Positions 1 through 5,128 of a DNA stretch of 10,266 bases are shown here, piece after piece. This DNA is from Deltaproteobacteria bacterium. Its GTDB lineage: Bacteria > Desulfobacterota > Dissulfuribacteria > Dissulfuribacterales > JALVPX01. The position numbers and the translations under genes are program-made. A model generated the notes under the pieces. The model was not told where the DNA came from. It ran no database searches and worked only from the letters and a program-made list of their open reading frames with translations. How positions within the stretch are numbered: the stretch's first letter is position 1; each line of letters starts with the position of its first letter. Location: assembly GCA_027031565.1 (NCBI GenBank), contig JALVPX010000211.1:1-10266 (forward strand), given 5' to 3'.

Positions 1-3
1 CCT

Positions 4-2394
4 TTACACAGACGCCCTTTTAAGCCTCAATGCATTGGTCACAACAGAAACAGAACTGAAGCTCATGGCTGCGGCCGCTATCACCGGAGACAGGACAATA
101 CCGAAACTTGGATACAGAACGCCGGCAGCCACAGGCACGCCCAGCGCATTATAGACAAAGGCAAAAAAGAGATTTTGCTTGATGTTACGCATGGTTGCCC
201 TGCTTAGCTTTCTGGCGCGGACGATTCCCATCAAATCTCCCTTTACCAGCGTGACATCAGCGCTTTCCATTGCGATATCCGTGCCTGTACCCATGGCAAT
301 TCCCACGTCAGCCTGGGCAAGGGCAGGGGCATCGTTTATTCCGTCGCCTGCCATGGCCACCTTACGGCCCTGCTGCTGGAATTGCTTTATGATTTCAGCC
401 TTTTCCTGGGGAAGCACCTCTGCGACGGCCTTGTCTATTCCCAATTTTCCGGCTACGGCCTCTGCGGTCTTCTTGTTGTCTCCGGTCAGGATCACAATTT
501 CAAGGCCTTCCCTGTGCAGGGCCTCTATGGCTGAGGGAGTGGATTCCTTGATCGGGTCAGCCACTGCCAAAAGGCCTGCCGCTGTCCCGTCAATGGCCAC
601 GTACATTACCGTCTGGCCCTCGGCTGCGAGTTCCTGTGCCTTTTGTTCAAGGTTTCCCGGATCAATGGAAAAGTCCTCCAGCAGCTTGCGGTTTCCGAGC
701 AAGACGTTCTTACCATCCACCACGCCGGAAACACCCTTTCCTGTGTGAGAGTTGAATTGCCCGGCATCCTTCGGCCTTATATCCTGCTGTGCCGCACCTT
801 CAATGATTGCAGAAGCTAGGGGATGCTCGCTTCCCTTTTCCAGGCTTGCCGCCACCGAGAGTATCAGGGCCTCATCATGATCTGGCCCTGCAACAACACT
901 GGTAAGCCTTGGCTTGCCCTCTGTAAGGGTTCCGGTCTTGTCCACAACCAGCGTATCCACTTTGTGCATCGTCTCTATGGCCTCGGCGTTTTTGAAGAGC
1001 ACGCCAAGAGATGCGCCCTTGCCCGTTGCCACCATTATGGACATGGGTGTGGCAAGGCCCAGGGCACACGGGCAGGCTATTATCAAGACCGATACCGCTG
1101 CCACCAGGGAGTGGGCCAGCCTGGGGTCTGGGCCAAAGGCATACCAGGCCCCGAAGGCGAGCATGGCTACCAAGATAACGGCAGGCACAAAATAGCCGGC
1201 CACTACGTCTGCCAGGTTTTGAATAGGTGCCCTGCTGCGCTGTGCCTCAGCCACCATCTTGACGATCTGGGCAAGCAGGGTCTCAGATCCCACCTTTTCG
1301 GCCTTTATTACCAGGCCGCCCGTGGTATTGACCGTGGCGCCAATCACAGGATCACCAGGACCCTTTTTTACAGGCACGGGTTCACCCGAGATCATGGATT
1401 CGTCCACGAGGCTTGATCCGGTGAGAACCACCCCGTCCACCGGAATCTTTTCGCCAGGCCTGATCCTGAGGTGATCCCCTTTTTTGACATGCTCCAGGGG
1501 TACATCCTCTTCGGTTCCATCCGGCTTGATTCTTCTGGCTGTTTTCGGAGCAAGACCGAGAAGGGCCTTAATGGCGGCACCAGTCTGGCTCCTGGCCCGA
1601 AGTTCCATTACCTGCCCCAACAGGATGAGCACCACAATAACAGCGGCAGCTTCAAAATAGACTCCCACTGTGCCATGTTCCGAGCGCATGACTTCAGGGA
1701 ATATGCCAGGGAACAAAACGGCCACCACGCTGTAGGCATAGGCCACGGAAACACCCAGGCCGATCAGGGTGAACATGTTTAAACTACGGTTTTTTATCGA
1801 CTGTACGCCACGCACGAAAAAGGGCCATCCAGCCCAAAGGACCACCGGAGTTGCCAGCAAAAACTCCGTCCATTGCCAGCCCTTTTCGCTAGCCAATCGG
1901 TCCAGCAGCCCTCCGCCTGGAAGCATGGAACGCATGGCAATCAAGACAACAGGCACGGCCAGGATTGCTCCAAGCACAAAGCGCCTGAGCATATCCTTAT
2001 ACTCAGGATTTTCCTCTTCCTCTTCAAGGGTCAAGGTCTTCGGCTCAAGGGCCATGCCGCACTTTGGACAGGTGCCGGGGCCAACCTGCTCAACCTCTGG
2101 ATGCATGGGGCAGGTATATATGGCATCTTGCGAAGCCTCAGGTTCTTGCTGCTGTTTGGCGCCCAGGTATTTTTCCGGCTCTGCCTTAAACTTTGTCAGG
2201 CAGTGGTCTGAACAAAAATAGTAATTCTTTCCCTTATATTCATATTTCAGGTATTTATCGGGCTCATCTGTTGACATTCCGCAAACAGGGTCTGCATATT
2301 TGCCTTGCGGCTTGCCAGCCATATGCTCCATGTGGGAATGGGAGCAGTGCGGGCAGGAATCAGGGTCCGTGATTTTTTCAACTGGTGCTTTCAT
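4..2394 (-). CDS. copA: Cu(I)-translocating P1B-type ATPase with YHS and heavy-metal-binding N-terminal domains
   Basis: This is an inner-membrane ATPase that pumps soft metal, most likely Cu(I), out of the cytoplasm. The protein is complete at 796 aa. The N-terminus has a His/Cys-rich start (CPHCSHSH, 14-21), a YHS domain (about 33-78; DPVCGM, then FCSDHC at 60-65) and a second metal domain (YTCPMHP 93-99, CPKCGM 109-114). There is no classical GMTCxxC HMA domain. The core has the actuator SGE (336-338, in place of the usual TGE), the membrane metal site CPC (441-443), the phosphorylated Asp in DKTGT (485), the SEHPL nucleotide-binding motif (522-526) and GDGIND (683-688). Y748/N749 in the seventh helix and M777...S781 in the eighth match the Cu(I) signature. 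The ATG has AAGGAG 5 nt upstream (2400-2405). Whether it exports copper for tolerance or for cuproenzyme assembly cannot be told here. No regulator or chaperone gene is visible; downstream lies outside the window. Some annotators would call it copB or silver/copper ATPase. Confidence 0.95.
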   Translation of the reverse strand: MKAPVEKITDPDSCPHCSHSHMEHMAGKPQGKYADPVCGMSTDEPDKYLKYEYKGKNYYFCSDHCLTKFKAEPEKYLGAKQQQEPEASQDAIYTCPMHPEVEQVGPGTCPKCGMALEPKTLTLEEEEENPEYKDMLRRFVLGAILAVPVVLIAMRSMLPGGGLLDRLASEKGWQWTEFLLATPVVLWAGWPFFVRGVQSIKNRSLNMFTLIGLGVSVAYAYSVVAVLFPGIFPEVMRSEHGTVGVYFEAAAVIVVLILLGQVMELRARSQTGAAIKALLGLAPKTARRIKPDGTEEDVPLEHVKKGDHLRIRPGEKIPVDGVVLTGSSLVDESMISGEPVPVKKGPGDPVIGATVNTTGGLVIKAEKVGSETLLAQIVKMVAEAQRSRAPIQNLADVVAGYFVPAVILVAMLAFGAWYAFGPDPRLAHSLVAAVSVLIIACPCALGLATPMSIMVATGKGASLGVLFKNAEAIETMHKVDTLVVDKTGTLTEGKPRLTSVVAGPDHDEALILSVAASLEKGSEHPLASAIIEGAAQQDIRPKDAGQFNSHTGKGVSGVVDGKNVLLGNRKLLEDFSIDPGNLEQKAQELAAEGQTVMYVAIDGTAAGLLAVADPIKESTPSAIEALHREGLEIVILTGDNKKTAEAVAGKLGIDKAVAEVLPQEKAEIIKQFQQQGRKVAMAGDGINDAPALAQADVGIAMGTGTDIAMESADVTLVKGDLMGIVRARKLSRATMRNIKQNLFFAFVYNALGVPVAAGVLYPSFGIVLSPVIAAAAMSFSSVSVVTNALRLKRASV

Positions 2395-2705
2395 AGATGC
2401 TCCTTGTAAAAACTTAATTTGTTCAAAATAAGCTTCTTAATTAATTTAATCATCTTGTGAGTATGGGGCCAGTAAAATTCACATTTCCCCAAAAAGACAT
2501 AAAATGCGGCCCAATATGAAAGCCAGGACAGTTTCTCATAAAAATTTCATGTTTTGAGTGAAAACACTAAGTTATCAGCAAGCCTTCATTAATAAATACA
2601 ATCAATACCTGTTGTTTTTTAAAAAAATCTCCCTGGGCAAATGCCATCAATAGATGAGAAACCGCTGCTCTTAAAATGCATCCAACTTTATTTGCGTCTT
2701 TTACA
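2395..2705. other. AT-rich leader upstream of copA, no clear gene
   Basis: This intergenic stretch contains the upstream side of copA, read leftwards. I see AT-rich sequence next to the gene and a small hairpin, GTTTT-GAGTG-AAAAC (2551-2565). I found no convincing -35/-10 pair and no recognisable CueR- or CsoR-type operator. A weak open frame running in from the palindromic repeat covers the left half (see 2567-2764). Confidence 0.4.
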
Positions 2706-2764
2706 AGGTCTAGTGGTGTCTCCTTCAGAGTTTTCAGAGTTCTTTTCGTGCGGTTCCACCACAT
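2567..2764 (-). CDS. Small doubtful ORF starting inside palindromic repeat copy 1
   Basis: This is a 65-aa open frame from an ATG at 2764. It starts MWWNRTKRTLKTLKETPLD, then runs out of the repeat into unique AT-rich DNA. GGGA lies about 5 nt upstream, a weak ribosome site. A longer start at the GTG of 2779 would add MNGTK. The repeat-encoded N-terminus is matched by the ORF in repeat copy 2 (4729-4845) with mostly conservative changes; the C-terminal part is not. I recognise no family. It may be chance, since both copies come from one ancestral DNA repeat. Confidence 0.2.
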   Translation of the reverse strand: MWWNRTKRTLKTLKETPLDLVKDANKVGCILRAAVSHLLMAFAQGDFFKKQQVLIVFINEGLLIT

Positions 2765-2813
2765 TTTAGTCCCATTCACGCCGAAAACTCTTCAGGAGCC
2801 ACACACTAGACCT
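2706..2813. repeat. 108-bp imperfect palindrome, copy 1 (MITE-like)
   Basis: The element opens with AGGTCTAGTG (2706-2715) and closes with its exact reverse complement CACTAGACCT (2804-2813). The arms continue inwards for about 33 bp as an imperfect stem, for example AGAGTTTTC on the left against GAAAACTCT on the right, around a loop of about 40 bp. A second copy in the same orientation lies at 4787-4894. By hand the two align without gaps over 108 bp with 12 differences, about 89% identity. Shape and size suit a non-autonomous mobile element or a structured intergenic repeat. I do not recognise the family and see no clear target-site duplication. Identity drops outside the arms. Confidence 0.8.
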
Positions 2814-2882
2814 AATCCGGCCTAGCCTTCAAATACCACGGCCATTCTTTTAAAAAGGCTTTTTGAAAAAAAGGGGACCACC

Positions 2883-2975
2883 TCACATGGCCTCCTTATA
2901 TCTCATCTTCTTGACCTCCTCTAAATATCGTGCCCGGCTTATATGGATACCTCCTAAACTCCCATATAAAACCGG
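2883..2975 (-). mobile_element. Possible left-end remnant of an insertion sequence
   Basis: Read leftwards, this block has an imperfect inverted repeat, then a very strong ribosome site (AGAGGAGG about 8 nt before an ATG at 2906), then a seven-codon frame MRYKEAM ending in TGA at 2883-2885. The stem pairs CCGGCTTATATGG (2934-2946) with CCATATAAAACCGG (2962-2975). A terminal hairpin followed by a well-initiated frame starting MRYKEA resembles the start of an IS3-type OrfA that has lost the rest of its gene. The match is by eye only. It could instead be an unrelated leader peptide. A second, clearer IS3-type remnant lies at 4254-4735 on the same strand. Confidence 0.3.
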
Positions 2976-3013
2976 ACAGTTTATGTGTTAATACAAAGGA
3001 CATTTTGTTTGCT

Positions 3014-3072
3014 CGTAACATGTTCGTAACAATTGTCTTGACAATGGGGGCAAGTTCACTACGATAGATAAT
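3014..3072 (+). promoter_or_regulatory. Promoter-like block with operator-like repeats
   Basis: A consensus -35 hexamer TTGACA lies at 3038-3043. A weak -10 (ACGATA, 3061-3066) follows at 17 bp; the better-looking GATAAT (3067-3072) sits 23 bp away, too far for a standard sigma-70 promoter. The -35 is embedded in a perfect palindrome ATTGTC-TT-GACAAT (3032-3045). Just upstream are two direct repeats CGTAACA (3014-3020 and 3025-3031), one helical turn apart. Together these look like a regulated promoter reading towards the exported-protein genes, but no regulator is encoded nearby. Confidence 0.4.
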
Positions 3073-3341
3073 ATCAATCGGTGGTTCAGTTACAGAGGAC
3101 TTATAACCAAATCATAAGCTCATGCCCATGACGGGCGTACATGACCGCATCAACTCGGGTTGGCAATTCCGTTGCGCTCCATAGCTGCAAGTGACTCTGG
3201 ACGGTTGAATCTGTAGGAAAAGCCTCAACAGCCTTAAAATATTGATGTTTTTTTGTGCCATGCTGCATGATAGGGCTTAGCCATATGAGTGAAGCCTGAA
3301 CGTATGGAAAACTTTATCTGTTAGTCTTTGATGTTCGTTGA
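3073..3341 (+). other. Non-coding stretch with several small hairpins, possible leader or small RNA
   Basis: I see no credible gene here. The stretch contains several local inverted repeats: TCATG...CATGA enclosing CCC/GGG (about 3120-3142), CAAC-TCGG-GTTG (about 3153-3164) and GCAA-TTCC-GTTGC just after it. A seven-T run at 3248-3254 follows a weak stem. ATCAAT near the presumed transcript start can pair with ATTGAT just before the T run. It matches no RNA family I know (not 6S, SRP, RNase P, tmRNA or a common riboswitch). A long 5' leader or a small RNA of about 180 nt is possible. Confidence 0.25.
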
Positions 3342-3584
3342 AAGAGTGACACAGTCGGGGCTCCTGCTGCGGGAGTTATGTACAGTCGTGATCTGAATGG
3401 AAGATGGCATGCAGGTATTACCCCTATTTATCAGGGCAGATTGGGGGATCTGGGCAATTATTCGATCTACTCCGGCACGCTTTCACCGGGTACATATACT
3501 TTCTATTTCGGTGTCGACCTTGACCGAGACGGCATCCTGAATGACCCGCTTTATTATGATTTTGTAACTGTAATTGTACAATAA
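3342..3584 (+). pseudogene. C-terminal fragment of a secreted or surface protein
   Basis: The open frame begins directly after an in-frame TGA (3339-3341), and its first possible ATG is at 3378 (68 aa from there). It carries NYSIYSGTLSPGTYTFYFGVDLDRDG followed by LYYDFVTVIVQ and a stop; in outline this looks like the C-terminal domain of longer exported proteins in deltaproteobacteria. Upstream codons (VGAPAAGVMYSRDLNGRW) keep protein-like character before the ATG, which suggests the domain continues and that the front of the gene is lost. The ATG itself has only GGGAG two nt before it, too close for a good ribosome site. It ends 14 bp before the next gene, so the two may once have been an operon. 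A genuine 68-aa protein is the alternative. Confidence 0.5.
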
Positions 3585-3598
3585 CAGGAGGAAAAACT

Positions 3599-4246
3599 AT
3601 GAACTGCAAAGTATTTTTCAGAATATTGGCAATCGGAGCTGTCGTCATTCTCATAGCTGCCTCTGCATATGCGGCTGAGGATCATCTGAGCATATCGCCC
3701 TCCTCGGAGACAGGTGTGATTTATGGCGGTATGTGGGACCTTGATAAACGTGTAATTTATGCCGAAAATGGCAAATTCGAAGTTACAATTTCAGGTACAA
3801 GGGACTCGGATAAAGTTGATGTTACCAATATCTCCTACTTTGTAAGCTACATTACTGGAGAAACAAATGCCGGCATCCATGGGCTGACTATCAAAGCAAC
3901 AATATGGGAAAGTGAAAATCCGGGAAAAAGCACATATGAAAGAAAGTTTCCGATTTATCTGAAACCGGGGCTTTACGTTCTGGCATTTCAAATCAGCAAC
4001 TCTTTTGGTAGAGATTGGGAGTTTGTGGATATGGATGGCATCAAATATCTGTATGTAAAGGATCCGATTCGCGTCAATATCGAAAATATAACGGGGGCGG
4101 CAATTACAGAAAGTGATTCTTTTGTACTTGAAGGTATTACGGTTCCCGGATCTACTGAAAAATACTGGGGAACCTTCAAATGGAACCCCTATACATTGTC
4201 TTTTGATCTGATAGATGCGGGAGTTGGAATAGGTGCTGACCGGTAA
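3599..4246 (+). CDS. Exported protein of unknown function
   Basis: This is a 215-aa protein with a clear Sec signal peptide: a Lys-containing start, a hydrophobic stretch at about 8-22 (ILAIGAVVILIAASAYA) and a likely AYA-A cleavage near residue 25. The mature part is rich in beta-type sequence and has no cysteines after the signal, so it is probably a soluble periplasmic or secreted beta-sandwich-like protein. It contains PGLYVLAFQISNSFGR in the middle and a hydrophobic, Trp/Phe-containing end (WGTFKWNPYTLSFDL). I recognise no family and see no catalytic motif. The start is well supported: AGGAGG at 3586-3591, 7 nt before the ATG. It follows a fragment of another surface-type protein by 14 bp. 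A decayed IS3-type element begins about 7 bp after its stop, so the C-terminus appears intact. Confidence 0.8.
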   Translation: MNCKVFFRILAIGAVVILIAASAYAAEDHLSISPSSETGVIYGGMWDLDKRVIYAENGKFEVTISGTRDSDKVDVTNISYFVSYITGETNAGIHGLTIKATIWESENPGKSTYERKFPIYLKPGLYVLAFQISNSFGRDWEFVDMDGIKYLYVKDPIRVNIENITGAAITESDSFVLEGITVPGSTEKYWGTFKWNPYTLSFDLIDAGVGIGADR

Positions 4247-4253
4247 TTAGCTA

Positions 4254-4735
4254 TCACCTGCCCTGGATACACCAAAAACGGCGAGCGTAAGTATTTAAGA
4301 TGTGGTCCCAGTTCGTAGTCATGCCGCCAATTTCAAATCAGGCCCGGTGTATCCAGGGGAGGGTTTATCCCAATTTGCTTCATCCGGGGTCTTGCCCTCA
4401 AGGCTGGAATGGGGACGTTGGGAATTTTAATAATCAAGCCAGAGCGAGAGACCTTGCCGGCCATGGAGATACGAATGTCGGTATCCTTGAGTGCGTCGGT
4501 GAACGCATCACTGCTGAACTGACTTCCCTAGGCGGTGTTGAATATTGCGGTTTACCGTTGGGTTCCAGGGCTTCGTCCAGCGCTTCCACGCAAAAATCGG
4601 CTTCATGGTGTTGGATGGCCGCCAGGACAAGAACTTACGACTAGACCAGTCTATACCGGCAACAAGGTAAAGAAAACCGCGCCGCATAGGGATATAGCTA
4701 ATATCTGCAGCCACGCCATTAAAGACGGTTAAGAC
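4254..4735 (-). mobile_element. Decayed IS3-family insertion sequence, right-hand part
   Basis: This holds the transposase remnant (4319-4725) plus about 65 bp beyond its stop. The likely outer end, read on the plus strand from about 4254, is CACCTGCCCTGGATACACC followed by AAAAACGGCG. The left half (OrfA and the start of OrfB) is missing; the remnant stops about 50 bp short of palindromic repeat copy 2. A perfect 13-bp inverted repeat, CCCTGGATACACC, occurs at 4261-4273 and 4346-4358: one arm is near the element end and the other is in the 3' coding region. The exact boundary and any target duplication cannot be fixed because one end is gone. Confidence 0.65.
4319..4725 (-). pseudogene. IS3-family transposase (OrfB, rve/DDE domain), decayed
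   Basis: Reading leftwards, the first piece gives AADISYIPMRRGFLYLVAGI then DWSSRKFLSWRPSNTM (to 4604), a textbook start of an IS3-type integrase core including the first catalytic Asp. A frame change gives ADFCVEALDEALEPNGKPQ. Another gives FNTA, an in-frame TAG (4528-4530) and GSQFSSDAFTDALKDTDIRI then SMAGK (to about 4453). The second catalytic Asp of the expected NTDxGSQF is gone. After roughly 26 bp of junction the frame resumes in the C-terminus, NSQRPHSSLEGKTPDEANW, ending at TGA 4319-4321. About 50 codons carrying the catalytic Glu are therefore deleted. The N-terminal half of OrfB and all of OrfA are absent. It cannot make an active enzyme. Confidence 0.85.
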
Positions 4736-4845
4736 ACTTGTCTTACAAAAGCTTGTATTAATGCAACATCATTATTTTCTCTTACAAGGTCTAGTGGTGT
4801 CTCCTTGAGAGTTTTCAGAGTTCTTTTCGTGCGCTTGCTCCACAT
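4729..4845 (-). CDS. Small doubtful ORF starting inside palindromic repeat copy 2
   Basis: This is a 38-aa frame from an ATG at 4845, starting MWSKRTKRTLKTLKETPLDL and running out of the repeat to a TAA at 4729-4731. GGGAG lies 4 nt before the ATG. Residues 4-20 are near-identical to the small frame in repeat copy 1 (2567-2764); beyond the repeat the two differ. I recognise no family, and chance is a fair explanation. Confidence 0.15.
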   Translation of the reverse strand: MWSKRTKRTLKTLKETPLDLVRENNDVALIQAFVRQVS

Positions 4846-4894
4846 CTTGCTCCCATTTGCGCCGAAAACTTTTCAGGAGCCACCCACAAGACCT
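4787..4894. repeat. 108-bp imperfect palindrome, copy 2 (MITE-like)
   Basis: This is the second copy of the element at 2706-2813, in the same orientation and of identical length. It starts AGGTCTAGTG (4787-4796) and ends CACAAGACCT (4885-4894), so one terminal base pair of the palindrome is lost here. Most differences from copy 1 fall in the loop; the stem segments GAGAGTTTTC and GAAAACTTTTC remain largely complementary. With copy 1 it brackets the exported-protein genes and the IS3 remnant, so recombination between the two would delete that 2-kb segment. Confidence 0.8.
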
Positions 4895-5128
4895 GATACC
4901 CTGGTTAGGACAAAACAAGGAGGCTTTATTTTTTGACACGATTTTTAAAATATGCTGCAGTGGGTCAAAAAATGGCAAGTTTGTTGAAATGTTGAGGAGA
5001 TGTTGGATTGTGTGTGCAAAAGGCATTCAGGAGATATTTGCATGACTGTTCAATGGTGCCTGCCTGCGACACTTGATTACAGGGATTAAAAAACCATCTT
5101 AACAGCCGCAGGGGAAATCTTAAAAATC
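4895..5128. other. Intergenic DNA with a perfect 10-bp inverted repeat
   Basis: I see no gene in this stretch. ATTTTTTGAC (4928-4937) and its exact reverse complement GTCAAAAAAT (4964-4973) are separated by 26 bp. Because one arm is followed or preceded by T or A tracts in both directions, it could be a weak terminator or a protein-binding site. A palindrome ATCTTAAGAT (5126-5135) overlaps the stop codon of the gene to the right. There is no GC-rich terminator for that gene. Confidence 0.35.

Noticed and set aside
823..1416. 197-aa open frame on the plus strand
   Set aside because: It lies wholly inside the copA gene on the opposite strand and has no domain character; the copA frame carries all the family motifs.
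3342..3584. Possible group II intron or riboswitch upstream of the exported-protein genes
   Set aside because: I could not find the conserved 5' or domain V sequence of an intron, nor the core of any common riboswitch.
4300..4644. 114-aa plus-strand open frame
   Set aside because: It is antisense to the decayed IS3-type transposase, and its sequence is explained by that remnant.
4772..5026. 84-aa minus-strand open frame overlapping palindrome copy 2
   Set aside because: It runs in a different frame from the peptide shared by the two repeats, has no good ribosome site, and shows no family resemblance.
2395..5128. CRISPR array, toxin-antitoxin pair, integron or phage attachment region
   Set aside because: The repeats are only two, 2 kb apart, with no spacer pattern; there is no integrase, attC-like site or paired small toxin/antitoxin genes.
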